NCBI RefSeq assembly: GCF_014647895.1
Contig: NZ_BMQB01000006.1
Coordinates: 248,001-312,000 of the forward strand
DNA: 64,000 nucleotides
Direction of reading: 5' to 3'
From: Pilimelia anulata
GTDB taxonomy: Bacteria; Actinomycetota; Actinomycetes; Mycobacteriales; Micromonosporaceae
The position numbers and the translations under genes are program-made. Every line of letters begins with the position of its first letter. Within the stretch, counting starts at the first letter, position 1. The notes under the pieces were generated by a model that ran no database searches, was not told the DNA's origin, and was given only the letters and a program-made list of their open reading frames with translations. Positions 8,705 through 21,080 of the stretch are shown here, piece by piece.

Positions 8705-9384
8705 CCGCCGACCCGACCGTGCCGCCGGCCGGCGGCGACGACGGTGTTCCGGCGGCGGCCGGGGGCGGCCCGCGGCCCGCGGCGGAGCACTACTTCGCCG
8801 CCGAGCCGGGCAGCAGCGGGCGGACGCACGCGGTGGCGTTCGCCGCGGGCGGGCGGGAGTACACGCTGACCGCGGGGCGGGGGGTCTTCTCGGCGCGCCG
8901 GCTGGACCCCGGTACGGCGGTGCTGCTGCGCAAGGCGCCGCTGCCGGACGCCGACGAGGTCGGGCCGCTGCTGGACCTGGGGTGCGGGTACGGGCCGATC
9001 ACTGCCGTGCTGGCCGACCGGGCGCCGGGGGCGACGGTGTATGCGGTCGACGTGAACGCCCGGGCCCGCGAACTGACCGCGGTCAATGCCGCGGCGGTCG
9101 GGGCGGCGGAGCGGGTGCGGGTGAGCGACCCGGACGGGGTGCCGGCCGGGGTGCGGTTCCGGCAGGTGTGGAGCAACCCCCCGATCCGGGTGGGGAAGGC
9201 GGAGCTGCACGCGCTGCTGGAACGGTGGCTGCCGCGGCTGGCCGACGACGGGGTGGCGTGGCTGGTGGTCGCGCGGCACCTGGGGGCGGACTCGCTGCAG
9301 GAGTGGCTGGTCGGGCTGGGCTGGGCGGTGTCGCGGCAGGCCAGCCAGAAGGGCTTCCGCGTCCTGCGCGTCAGCCGCGACTGA
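8701..9384 (+). CDS. RsmC-like class I methyltransferase
   Basis: A 227-residue SAM-dependent methyltransferase. Motif I is DLGCGYGPITAVLA and the catalytic N-P-P motif is SNPPIRVGK, the signature of the RsmC/RlmG group (N2-guanine methylation of rRNA). It corresponds to the C-terminal catalytic half of E. coli RsmC, with an N-terminal segment HYFAAEPGSSGRTHAV typical of the short actinobacterial form. The GTG at 8701 overlaps the truA stop, so the two RNA-modification genes are coupled. The first ~28 residues are Ala/Gly/Pro-rich. Exact target base unknown. Confidence 0.85.
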   Translation: MTADPTVPPAGGDDGVPAAAGGGPRPAAEHYFAAEPGSSGRTHAVAFAAGGREYTLTAGRGVFSARRLDPGTAVLLRKAPLPDADEVGPLLDLGCGYGPITAVLADRAPGATVYAVDVNARARELTAVNAAAVGAAERVRVSDPDGVPAGVRFRQVWSNPPIRVGKAELHALLERWLPRLADDGVAWLVVARHLGADSLQEWLVGLGWAVSRQASQKGFRVLRVSRD

Positions 9385-9478
9385 CGGATCAGGAGTTTCC
9401 GCCGGCATGGCCGCGGCGGCATCGCCGTGGCCATCGGATCGGCGCCCTCGGGTTACCGCCGTGCGATGGCACGGACAA

Positions 9479-9574
9479 CTACGGGCGGTGTACGGGCCCG
9501 AGGTCGGGGTCCAGGTAACCGGGGCAGTGGTCGTGGCGGTCCCGATAGCAGTTGGTCGTCAGAGGCGCTTCCAC
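9479..9574 (-). CDS. Possible Cys/His microprotein (31 aa)
   Basis: A 31-residue frame starting with GTG at 9574, inside the end of the 60-residue ORF upstream and overlapping it by 16 bases; GGAGGA precedes it at good distance, suggesting translational coupling. The sequence includes NCYRDRHDHCPGY, with C9, H14, H16 and C17 that could bind metal. I recognise no family with certainty; similar short C-x-H-x-C segments occur in small actinobacterial proteins. It could be non-coding. Confidence 0.4.
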   Translation of the reverse strand: MEAPLTTNCYRDRHDHCPGYLDPDLGPVHRP

Positions 9575-9741
9575 TCGTGCTCCTCCCGAACCCGGTTCCG
9601 GCGACCGCCGGACTCCCGCGGGGGAGCGGAGTAGGAGTGGAAGCCCGCATCGAGGCAGGGCCAGGGGAGGCCGCAGACGCACAGCCCCGTGTCGCCCCAG
9701 CGCCACACATGCCACCACGGAACACGCCTCCGGTGATTCAT
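9559..9741 (-). CDS. Small Cys-containing hypothetical protein (60 aa)
   Basis: A 60-residue protein starting with ATG at 9741 behind a G-rich ribosome binding site. The N-terminal half has VPWWHVWRWGDTGLCVCGLPWPC, a C-x-C-x4-C cluster in a Trp-rich context; the C-terminal half is charged and hydrophilic. It lies 96 bases downstream of, and co-oriented with, the XRE regulator. Many actinobacterial XRE genes have a small partner gene of unknown role. Function unknown; a metal-binding or regulator-partner role is inference only. Confidence 0.55.
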   Translation of the reverse strand: MNHRRRVPWWHVWRWGDTGLCVCGLPWPCLDAGFHSYSAPPRESGGRRNRVREEHEWKRL

Positions 9742-9837
9742 TCGCCCCCCTGCCCCCGTCGGCGGGGCCCGTCGTCGGTGACCCCGTGGTCAGGACCGTA
9801 GGGCGGTACGCGAGCGCGGAGGGGCAGGGTTTCTGGC

Positions 9838-11034
9838 CTACGACGTCAGGCCCACCAGGGTGGCGGCCTCGTGGGCGAGGGCGCGCTGGCCGCGGATGTC
9901 CAGCAGGTCGAGGGCGATCCGGCGGGCGAACGGGTTCCAGCGCACGGTGTCCGGCGCCGACGCGTGCGCCGCCCGCAGGGCCGCGACCGTCTCGTCGTGG
10001 GTACCCCGCTGGTGGTGCGCCCGCGCCACCTCGACCAGGTGGCGCGCCCACCGCGGCCGGGACGGCAGCGGGGTCGCCCGGCCCGCCGCGCGCAGCGCGG
10101 ACCCCGGCCGCCGGAGGTCGACCTCGATCGTCGTGGTGTGCACGGCGACGAAGGCGGGCCCGAAGCCGGTCTGCCGCTGGAAGTACCCCGCCGGGAGCCG
10201 GTCGGCCACCGCGGCCGCGCGGTCCAGGGAGCGCAGCGCCCGCCCGGACTCGCCGAGCCGCGCCGCGATCGTGGCGACCTCGGAGTGCAGGGCGCCGTAC
10301 AGGGCCAGAAGTTCCGTCGAGCCGTCCGGCAGCCGCGGTTCGACCTCAGCGAGGGCGCTGTCCAGGGCGTCCAGGCCGGCCTCGAAGTCCCCGGTCTCGC
10401 GGTGCGCCAGGCCGGCGCCCCACGCGGCGGCGGCCAGCGCGACCGGCTCGGCGGAGTCCCAGCCGGCCACGACCATGCGGTCGATGACCCGCCAGAGGAT
10501 GTCGCTGGCCCCGGACTGGTACGCCACATAGGTCTGCGCGAGCCCGCACACGTCGGCCAGCAGCCCCTGCGCGGCCAGGAGCGGGCCGCGCTGGTCCTGC
10601 GCCCGGACGGTCGCGTGCGCGGCCGCGAGGAGGTGGGCGACCCGCGGGCCGACGGCCGTGCGGTGGTGCGGGCTCGCGTGCCGGAGCCGCCAGGTCGCGG
10701 CGATCTCCCGGCGGAGGTCGGCCAGCGGCAGGGCGGCGCCGGCGTCCGGGCGGTTGAGGGCGGACCGGACCGCCGCCAGCGCCGGGTGCCGGGGGCCGGA
10801 CAGGCTGACCGGGGCGGCCCGGGCGTCCTCGGCGAGCGCCGCGACCGGTACCCCGAGGGCGGTCGCGAGCTGGGTCAGCATCGGCAGCCGGGGCGGGAGG
10901 AGGGTGCCGGTCTCGACCGCCTTCAGCCAGCCCGGCGACCGGCCGACCAGGCCGGCGAGCACGGGGCGGCTCTTGCCGGCGCGCGTGCGGCACAGCTTGA
11001 TGCGTTCGCCCGTCGTCAGCGTCGGAGGCTCCAC
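9838..11034 (-). CDS. XRE-family regulator with TPR-like C-terminal domain
   Basis: A 398-residue protein. Residues ~5-60 form a helix-turn-helix (TGERIKLCRTRAGKSRPVLAG, then SPGWLKAVETG and LTQLATALGV). The remaining ~320 residues are Ala/Leu-rich helical repeats like the TPR sensor domains of many Streptomyces XRE regulators. The GTG at 11034 was chosen because it starts just before the DNA-binding domain; an ATG at 11097 would add 21 Arg/Pro-rich residues. Divergent from the ABC-F gene, with two tiny co-oriented ORFs downstream. Targets unknown. Confidence 0.75.
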   Translation of the reverse strand: MEPPTLTTGERIKLCRTRAGKSRPVLAGLVGRSPGWLKAVETGTLLPPRLPMLTQLATALGVPVAALAEDARAAPVSLSGPRHPALAAVRSALNRPDAGAALPLADLRREIAATWRLRHASPHHRTAVGPRVAHLLAAAHATVRAQDQRGPLLAAQGLLADVCGLAQTYVAYQSGASDILWRVIDRMVVAGWDSAEPVALAAAAWGAGLAHRETGDFEAGLDALDSALAEVEPRLPDGSTELLALYGALHSEVATIAARLGESGRALRSLDRAAAVADRLPAGYFQRQTGFGPAFVAVHTTTIEVDLRRPGSALRAAGRATPLPSRPRWARHLVEVARAHHQRGTHDETVAALRAAHASAPDTVRWNPFARRIALDLLDIRGQRALAHEAATLVGLTS

Positions 11035-11233
11035 CGCCCAACGGTACGGCCGGCGGGGCGGCGGGGTAAGCCCGCGGAACCGGGTACGGGTACTCATCCC
11101 TCGGTGCGGGGGCGCGAATAGCGTCGGCCGCATGACACAGGGAAAGCGACGCTCGGCCGGCTGGGCCGGCCCCGGGCGCTGAGCGCGCCGAAATTCGGTG
11201 CCGCGGAGGGCGGCGCGGCGGCACGATGGCGGC

Positions 11234-12910
11234 ATGGGTTACGTGGATGTCGCCGGGGTCGCCCACACGCTGCCGGACGGCCGGGAGCTGTTCGCCGACG
11301 TGTCGTTCCGGGTCAGCGACGGCGCGAAGATCGCGCTGGTCGGCCCGAACGGCGCGGGGAAGACCACGCTGCTGCGGCTGGTGGCCGGCGACCTGCCCGT
11401 CCGGACCGGCGGGATCGCCCGGGTCGGCGGGCTCGGGGTGATGCGGCAGTTCATCGGGATGATCGGCGACGACACGGCGCTGGCCGACCTGGCGCTGTCG
11501 CTGGCCCCGCCCGCGGCCCGGGCGGCCGGCGAGCGGCTGGCCGGCGCCGAGCGGGCGCTGGTCGCGGCCGAGGTCGGCGGTCGGCTGTCCCGGGGCGCCG
11601 AGCGGGCGCAGTTGGCGTACGCGGAGGCGCTGGGCGGCTGGGGCGAGGCCGGCGGGTACGAGGCGGAGGTGCTGTTCGACACCGTCGCCACCGCGGTGCT
11701 GGGGCAGCCGTGGGAGGCGGTGCGCGGGCGGCTCGTCCGGACGCTGTCCGGCGGGGAGCAGAAGCGGTTCGCGCTGGAGCTGCTGCTGCGCGGGCCGGAG
11801 GAGGTGCTGCTGCTCGACGAGCCGGACAACTTCCTCGACGTACCGGGGAAGCGGTGGCTGGAGGAGCGGCTGGCCGAGTCGGCGAAGTCGGTGCTGTACG
11901 TCTCGCACGACCGGGAGCTGCTCGCCCGGACCGCCGACCGGGTGGTGGCCGTCGAGGGCGGCAGCGCGTGGGTGCACCCGGCCGGCTTCGCGTCCTGGCA
12001 CGACGCGCGGGCGCACCGGCACGACCGGATGGAGGAGCGGCGCCGGCGCTGGGACGAGGAGCGGGAGAAGCTGCGCCAGCAGATGCTGATGTACAAGCAG
12101 AAGGCGGCGTACAACGCGGACATGGCCTCGCGGTACCAGAGCGCGCGGACGAAGCTGCGCAAGTTCGAGGAGGCGGGGCCGCCGCCGCTGCCGCCGCGGG
12201 ACCAGGACATCCGGGTGCGGCTGGCCGGCGGGCGCACCGGCAAGCGGGCGGTCGTCTGCGAGGGGCTCGAGCTGGACGGGCTGACGTACCCGTTCGACCT
12301 GGAGGTCTGGTACGGCGACCGGCTGGCGGTGCTCGGCGCGAACGGTACCGGCAAGTCGCACTTCCTGCGGCTGCTCGCCCGCGGCGGCACCGACCCGGAC
12401 CCGGCGGCGGTGCTGCCGGACGGGCGGGCGCTCGCGCCGGTGGCGCACGGCGGCGTCGCGCGGCTGGGGGCGCGGGTGGTGCCGGGGCACTTCTCGCAGA
12501 CCCACGACCGGCCGGAGCTGACCGGGCGGACGCTGGCGGAGATCCTGTGGAACGGCGACGAGCGGCGGGCCGGGCTGGACCGGAACGCGGCGATGGGGGC
12601 GTTGAACCGGTACGAGCTGGCCGGGCAGGGGGACCAGCGGTTCGGCACGCTGTCCGGCGGGCAGCAGGCGCGGTTCCTGGTGCTGCTGCTGGAGCTGTCC
12701 GGGGCGACGCTGCTGCTGCTCGACGAGCCGACGGACAACCTGGACCTGGCCAGCGCGCAGGCGCTGGAGGACGGGCTGGCGGCGTTCGCCGGGACGGTGG
12801 TGGCGGTGACGCACGACCGCTGGTTCAGCCGGTCGTTCGATCGCTTTGTCCTTTTTGGCGCGGACGGTGAGGTGGCGGAGGTGCCGGAACCGGTCTGGGA
12901 CGTGCGCTGA
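11234..12910 (+). CDS. ABC-F family ATPase
   Basis: A 558-residue soluble protein with two ATPase domains and no membrane segments. Domain 1 has Walker A GPNGAGKTT, signature LSGGEQKR and Walker B LLLDEPDNFLD; domain 2 has GANGTGKSH, LSGGQQAR and LLLDEPTDNLD. Between them is the charged linker of ABC-F proteins (about residues 260-320). ABC-F proteins act on the ribosome as translation factors, and some give resistance to ribosome-targeting antibiotics; nothing here shows which. ATG at 11234 was preferred over one 36 bases upstream because it starts at the conserved domain. Confidence 0.85.
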   Translation: MGYVDVAGVAHTLPDGRELFADVSFRVSDGAKIALVGPNGAGKTTLLRLVAGDLPVRTGGIARVGGLGVMRQFIGMIGDDTALADLALSLAPPAARAAGERLAGAERALVAAEVGGRLSRGAERAQLAYAEALGGWGEAGGYEAEVLFDTVATAVLGQPWEAVRGRLVRTLSGGEQKRFALELLLRGPEEVLLLDEPDNFLDVPGKRWLEERLAESAKSVLYVSHDRELLARTADRVVAVEGGSAWVHPAGFASWHDARAHRHDRMEERRRRWDEEREKLRQQMLMYKQKAAYNADMASRYQSARTKLRKFEEAGPPPLPPRDQDIRVRLAGGRTGKRAVVCEGLELDGLTYPFDLEVWYGDRLAVLGANGTGKSHFLRLLARGGTDPDPAAVLPDGRALAPVAHGGVARLGARVVPGHFSQTHDRPELTGRTLAEILWNGDERRAGLDRNAAMGALNRYELAGQGDQRFGTLSGGQQARFLVLLLELSGATLLLLDEPTDNLDLASAQALEDGLAAFAGTVVAVTHDRWFSRSFDRFVLFGADGEVAEVPEPVWDVR

Positions 12911-12976
12911 CGCTGTGGCGACCGGCACCCGCTCTGGCGTCCGGCGCCCGACGGTCGTAGGGTGCGACCCAAGCGA

Positions 12977-13064
12977 ATCCGCGGGAGCCCGGAGCCACCG
13001 GGCTGAGAGGGGGGCTGGCGCCCCCGACCGCCGTACCTGATCCGGGTAATGCCGGCGCAGGGAG
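12977..13064 (+). promoter_or_regulatory. TPP riboswitch (THI element)
   Basis: The conserved elements occur in order: GGGAGCC, then GGGCTGAGAGG, then ACCTGATCCGGGTAATGCC and GCAGGGAG at the 3' end, the hallmark of thiamin pyrophosphate aptamers. The 3' strand runs into the ribosome binding site (GGGAGGAG) of thiE, whose GTG is at 13074, so ligand binding probably hides the ribosome binding site. It should repress the whole seven-gene thi operon when thiamin pyrophosphate is plentiful. Confidence 0.95.
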
Positions 13065-13073
13065 GAGCCCACC

Positions 13074-13718
13074 GTGTCGTCCCTTCCCCGATTACACCTG
13101 CTGACCGACACCCGCCCCGGGGCGCGGCCGCTGGACGTGCTGCGGGCGGCGCTCGCCGTACCGGTGCCGGCGGCGGTCGGGCTCGCCGTCCAGGTCCGGG
13201 TCGAGGACGCGTGGACCGACCGGGAGGCGTACGCGCTGGTCGGCGCCGCGCTCGCGCTGTGCGCCGCGGCCGGCGCGGTGTGCCTGGTCAACGACCGGCT
13301 GGACGTGGCGCTCGCCGCCGGCGCGGCCGGGGCGCACGTCGGCGCCGAGGACCTGCCCGTCGTCGCCGCCCGCCGGGTGCTCGGCGGCGGCGCGGTGCTG
13401 GGCGCCACCTGCCGGACGCCGGGGGAGGCCCGGGCCGCCGTGGCCGCCGGGGCGTCGTACCTGGGCGTGGGGCCGGCGTACGGGACCAGCACTAAGGCCG
13501 GGCTGCCGACCGCGATCGGGCCCACCGGCCTGGCCGCGGTCGTCGCCGCGGTACCCGCCACGCCGGTGGTGGCGATCGGCGGGATCACCGCCGCCCGGGT
13601 GCCCGCGTTGCGCGCGGCCGGGGCGCACGGCGTCGCCGTCGTCGGCGCGATCAACTGCGCCGCCGACCCGGCCGGGGCGATGGGCGAGCTGTACCGGGTG
13701 CTGGGGGCGGCGGCGTGA
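13074..13718 (+). CDS. thiE: Thiamine-phosphate synthase
   Basis: A 214-residue TIM-barrel enzyme joining HMP-pyrophosphate and the thiazole phosphate to thiamin phosphate. Family blocks: LHLLTDTRPG at the N-terminus, VQVRVED (the usual QLR-like segment), CLVNDRLDVALAAGAAGAHVG, LGVGPAYGTSTKAG and the phosphate-binding VVAIGGI. The start is GTG just after the riboswitch. First gene of the thi operon. A second ThiE/TenI-like gene lies at 15743-16594. Confidence 0.93.
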   Translation: MSSLPRLHLLTDTRPGARPLDVLRAALAVPVPAAVGLAVQVRVEDAWTDREAYALVGAALALCAAAGAVCLVNDRLDVALAAGAAGAHVGAEDLPVVAARRVLGGGAVLGATCRTPGEARAAVAAGASYLGVGPAYGTSTKAGLPTAIGPTGLAAVVAAVPATPVVAIGGITAARVPALRAAGAHGVAVVGAINCAADPAGAMGELYRVLGAAA

Positions 13719-14770
13719 GCCGGGTCGCGGTGGTCGGCGGCGGGCCGGTCGGGCTGGCCGGCGCGTACGAGTGCGCCCGGCGCGGGCACGCGGTCACGGT
13801 GTACGACGCGGGCGGCGGGGCCTGGCGGGCCTCGGCCGGGATGCTCGCGCCGGTGGCCGAGTCGTACTTCGGCGAGCGGGAGCTGACCGCGCTGCTGGTG
13901 GCGGGGGCGGCGGCGTGGCCGGCGTTCGCCGCCGGGCTGGCCGGCGCCGGGCCGGACCCGCTGGGGCTGCGCACCGACGGGACGCTGATCGTCGGCTGGA
14001 CCAGCGACGACCTGGCCGAGGTGGCGCGGCTGCGGGCGTACCAGGAGAGCCTGGGGCTGCCGATCGAGGCGCTCGGCGCGGACGCGGTCCGGGAGCGGGA
14101 GCCGCTGCTGTCGCCGCGGGTGCGCGGCGGCGCGCTGGCGCCCGGCGACCACGCGGTCGACCCGCGGCGGCTGGTGGCGACGCTGCGCGCCGCGGTGGCC
14201 GCCGCCGGCGGGTCCGTCGTGGACGAGTCGGTGGCCGCGCTCGACGCGCTCGACGCCGACGTGGTCGTGGTCGCCGCCGGGCACGCCGCCGCGGCGCTGA
14301 CCGGGCTGCCGATCCGGCCGGTCAAGGGCCAGGTGCTGCGGCTGCGCACGCCGGACGGGGCGGCGCCGGGCTTCCGGCACGTCATCCGCGGGCTGGCCGA
14401 CGGGCGCCGGGTGTACTGCGTGCCGCGGGCCGACGGCGAGGTGGTCGTCGGCGCGACCGTGGAGGAGCGCGGGGACGCGCTGCCGACCGCCGGCGGGGTG
14501 CTGGAGCTGCTGCGCGCGGCGACCGACCTGCTGCCCGAGCTGGCCGAGTACGCGCTCGCCGAGGTGTCCGTCGGGCACCGCCCCGGTACGCCGGACAACG
14601 GGCCGGTGGTCGGCCGGCTGCGCGACGGCGTGCTCGTCGCGGGCGGCTTCCACCGGCACGGGATCGTGCTCACCCCGCTCGCCGCCGCCGCGATCGCCGA
14701 CCTGGTCGACGGCGCGGAGCCGGCGCCGCCGTGGGCGCCGTTCCACCCCGACCGCTTCCGGAGGGCCTGA
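13715..14770 (+). CDS. thiO: Glycine oxidase ThiO
   Basis: A 351-residue FAD flavoprotein oxidising glycine to the iminoacetate (dehydroglycine) used in thiazole formation. The dinucleotide-binding motif VVGGGPVGLAGAYECARRG is at residues 4-22, the typical ASAGMLAPVAE follows at about 43-53, and the C-terminal GFHRHGIVLTPLAAA belongs to the FAD domain. Translation is coupled to thiE by a 4-base overlap. Having thiO rather than thiH fits an aerobic thiazole pathway. Confidence 0.93.
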   Translation: MSRVAVVGGGPVGLAGAYECARRGHAVTVYDAGGGAWRASAGMLAPVAESYFGERELTALLVAGAAAWPAFAAGLAGAGPDPLGLRTDGTLIVGWTSDDLAEVARLRAYQESLGLPIEALGADAVREREPLLSPRVRGGALAPGDHAVDPRRLVATLRAAVAAAGGSVVDESVAALDALDADVVVVAAGHAAAALTGLPIRPVKGQVLRLRTPDGAAPGFRHVIRGLADGRRVYCVPRADGEVVVGATVEERGDALPTAGGVLELLRAATDLLPELAEYALAEVSVGHRPGTPDNGPVVGRLRDGVLVAGGFHRHGIVLTPLAAAAIADLVDGAEPAPPWAPFHPDRFRRA

Positions 14771-19007
<4,237 letters not shown>

Positions 19008-19012
19008 GCCGG

Positions 19013-19046
19013 GCGGTGCCGGTACCCCGCGGGGTACCGGCACCGC
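19013..19046 (+). terminator. Hairpin after thiC
   Basis: Perfect 16-base arms (19013-19028 and 19031-19046), with GC between them, start five bases after the thiC stop. It is the probable end of the thi operon transcript. Confidence 0.75.
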
Positions 19047-19099
19047 GGCGCGGTTCGGTGGGCCCGGCGGGGTATCAGCGGCCCGGCCGGGCGGTGCCG

Positions 19100-19285
19100 T
19101 CAGGGGACGAGGCGCTCGATCGTCGCGGCCCCGTGCTCGGCCAGCTCGCGGCGGGCGTGCTCGACGTTCTCCGGCGTCGGGTCCTGGCCCTTGGCCACCG
19201 TCACGTCCTCCGGGTCCCAGGGCTGCTCGGCGCCGGTCCGGTAGGTCGGCGGCGCGGCCGGGGCGTCCGGTGCGGTGCGGTTCAT
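19100..19285 (-). CDS. Small conserved hypothetical protein (61 aa)
   Basis: A 61-residue acidic soluble protein, MNRTAPDAPAAPP at the start and DPTPENVEHARRELAEHG near the end. The ATG at 19285 is preceded by AGGAGG at ideal distance, strong support for translation. I have the impression of similar DPTPENVE-containing small proteins in other actinobacteria, but I know no function. It lies downstream of, and co-oriented with, the CBS-domain gene. Confidence 0.7.
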   Translation of the reverse strand: MNRTAPDAPAAPPTYRTGAEQPWDPEDVTVAKGQDPTPENVEHARRELAEHGAATIERLVP

Positions 19286-19324
19286 TTCTTCCTCCTGTAT
19301 CGGTTCGCGGTAGTGCCCGCTCGC

Positions 19325-19352
19325 GGGCCCCGGCCCGGGCGGGCCGGGGCCC
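19325..19352 (-). terminator. Hairpin after the CBS-domain gene
   Basis: Perfect 12-base arms (19325-19336 and 19341-19352) with loop GGGC, just past the end of the minus-strand CBS gene. It probably terminates that transcript before the small gene at 19100-19285. Confidence 0.6.
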
Positions 19353-19360
19353 GGGGCGCG

Positions 19361-19780
19361 TCAGCGCGAGGGCGGGGCGCCGGAGATGTCGGCCAGCGCC
19401 GAGGTCCGGTCCTGCTCCAGCGCGAGGTCGCCGATCGAGACGATGCCCACCGGCCGGTCACCCTCGGTGACCGGCAGTCGCCGCAGCGCGTGCTTGCGCA
19501 TCAGCGAGACGGCCTCGTTGATCGGGTCCTGCGCGGAGATGCTGTGGATCGGGCCGCTGGCGATCTGGCTGATCCGGGCGGACTTCGGGTCCAGCCCGTC
19601 GGCCACCGCGCGCACGGTGATGTCACGGTCGGTGACGATCCCGCGGAGCTTGCCCTGGTCGACGACGAGCACGTCGCCGATGTCGCTGTCGCGCATGTAC
19701 CGCGCCGCCTCGGTGAGCGTGGCGTCGGGCGCGAGACAGATGGGGTCGGCGGTCATCACGTCGCGTACGGTCGCAGCCAT
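19361..19780 (-). CDS. Two-CBS-domain protein
   Basis: A 139-residue stand-alone Bateman module. CBS 1 begins VRDVMTADPICLAPDATLTEAARYM and contains GIVTDRDITVRAV; CBS 2 begins IHSISAQDPINEAVSLM with RRLPVTEGDRPVGIVSIGDLA. Such proteins bind adenine nucleotides and are often dormancy- or stress-linked in actinobacteria; that role is inference. The ATG at 19780 follows GAGGAGG; an open frame continues upstream to 19990 but runs into the rplM promoter. Confidence 0.88.
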   Translation of the reverse strand: MAATVRDVMTADPICLAPDATLTEAARYMRDSDIGDVLVVDQGKLRGIVTDRDITVRAVADGLDPKSARISQIASGPIHSISAQDPINEAVSLMRKHALRRLPVTEGDRPVGIVSIGDLALEQDRTSALADISGAPPSR

Positions 19781-19869
19781 GGGGTACCTCCTCGTCCGGG
19801 GATGAGCTGGTCCCGTTCGAGTACCCGGGTCCGCCCGGTCCAACCCGAACGGGGTGCGCCCACCCCGCT

Positions 19870-19899
19870 TTGACCGGTGCGTCGGGGGCCCGGTATCGT
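19870..19899 (+). promoter_or_regulatory. Candidate rplM-rpsI promoter
   Basis: TTGACC (19870-19875), an 18-base spacer and TATCGT (19894-19899) resemble a housekeeping promoter, leaving a leader of about 125 bases before rplM. Such leaders can carry r-protein control, but I see no defined motif. Confidence 0.45.
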
Positions 19900-20030
19900 T
19901 GCCCGCTGGTGTGCGACCCGGGTTTTGGCTGACCCGGGTGCGGCGAGACATGCTGTCGCCGCCACCTCCGCGTACCGAGCCACCAAGCACCGAGGGCGGA
20001 TCGTCCCCGACTACGAGACAAGGTTTACCT

Positions 20031-20474
20031 GTGCGTACGTACAGCCCGAAGCCGGGTGAGATCGAGCGTCACTGGCACGTCATCGACGCCGCTGACGTCG
20101 TCCTTGGCCGCCTGGCCACGCACGCCGCGACGCTGCTGCGCGGCAAGCACAAGCCGACCTTCGCCCCGCACGTGGACACCGGCGACTTCGTGATCGTGGT
20201 CAACGCCGACAAGGTCGCGCTGACCGGCAACAAGCGCGAGACCAAGATCGCCTACCGTCACTCCGGCTACCCGGGCGGCCTCAAGCAGGTCCGCTACGGC
20301 GAGCTGCTGGACAAGCGCCCCGAGCGGGCGGTGGAGATGGCCATCAAGGGCATGCTCCCGCACAACAAGCTCGGTCGTAAGCTGATCAAGAAGCTGAAGG
20401 TCTACGCCGGCACCGACCACCCGCACGGCGCCCAGCAGCCGGTGCCGTTCGAGATCAAGCAGATCGCGCAGTGA
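20031..20474 (+). CDS. rplM: 50S ribosomal protein L13
   Basis: A 147-residue r-protein: [50 protein letters not shown] and [17 protein letters not shown] are all canonical. The GTG at 20031 directly precedes the conserved N-terminus; an upstream ATG at 19854 would add unrelated residues. rpsI follows after 23 bases. Confidence 0.98.
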   Translation: MRTYSPKPGEIERHWHVIDAADVVLGRLATHAATLLRGKHKPTFAPHVDTGDFVIVVNADKVALTGNKRETKIAYRHSGYPGGLKQVRYGELLDKRPERAVEMAIKGMLPHNKLGRKLIKKLKVYAGTDHPHGAQQPVPFEIKQIAQ

Positions 20475-20497
20475 CGACGAGCGACGAGGGAACCACC

Positions 20498-20980
20498 ATG
20501 ACCGACGACCTTTCCGTGCCGACCCCGGTCGCCGTCGCCACCCCGGTGGAGACCGGCGCGGTCGCCACCGCCACCCCGCGCGTCCCGCGCGGCGACCGCC
20601 CGATCCAGACCGTCGGCCGCCGCAAGGAGGCCATCGTCCGGGTGCGCATCGTCCCCGGCAGCGGCAAGATCGTCTGCAACGGTCGCGAGCTGGAGCAGTA
20701 CTTCCCCAGCAAGGTGCACCAGCAGCTCATCCGCGAGCCGCTGGTGACCTCGGAGAAGAACGAGGCGTTCGACGTCCTGGCGAACCTGCGCGGCGGCGGC
20801 ATCACCGGCCAGGCCGGCGCGCTGCGCCTGGCCATCGCCCGGGCCCTGTGCGTGAACGACATCGAGGACCGCCCGGCGCTCAAGAAGGCCGGCTTCCTCA
20901 CCCGGGACGCCCGGGTCAAGGAGAGCAAGAAGTACGGTCTCAAGAAGGCCCGCAAGGCGCCGCAGTACTCGAAGCGCTGA
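20498..20980 (+). CDS. rpsI: 30S ribosomal protein S9
   Basis: A 160-residue r-protein whose last ~130 residues are canonical S9 ([38 protein letters not shown]-terminal [12 protein letters not shown], whose tail reaches the P-site tRNA). About 30 N-terminal residues are an Ala/Val/Thr/Pro-rich extension. ATG at 20498 has GACGAGGG before it; a GTG at 20471 overlapping the rplM stop is the alternative. Confidence 0.97.
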   Translation: MTDDLSVPTPVAVATPVETGAVATATPRVPRGDRPIQTVGRRKEAIVRVRIVPGSGKIVCNGRELEQYFPSKVHQQLIREPLVTSEKNEAFDVLANLRGGGITGQAGALRLAIARALCVNDIEDRPALKKAGFLTRDARVKESKKYGLKKARKAPQYSKR

Positions 20981-20996
20981 GCGACCGCACGGCACG

Positions 20997-21041
20997 CGTG
21001 GCCGGGAACGCCCACGAGGGCGCGCCCGGCCACGGGCTTTT
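20997..21041 (+). terminator. Terminator after rpsI
   Basis: CGTGGCCGGG (20997-21006) pairs with CCCGGCCACG (21025-21034), followed by GGCTTTT, a classic intrinsic terminator shape. It probably ends rplM-rpsI transcription, with read-through or a separate promoter for glmM. Confidence 0.75.
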
Positions 21042-21080
21042 CCGGGCCGCGCGCGGCCCCGACAGCAGGAGGTACGGCAC

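Noticed and set aside
11132..11182. Possible 16-residue leader peptide before the ABC-F gene
   Set aside because: No ribosome binding site and no run of rare or regulatory codons; nothing links it to attenuation.
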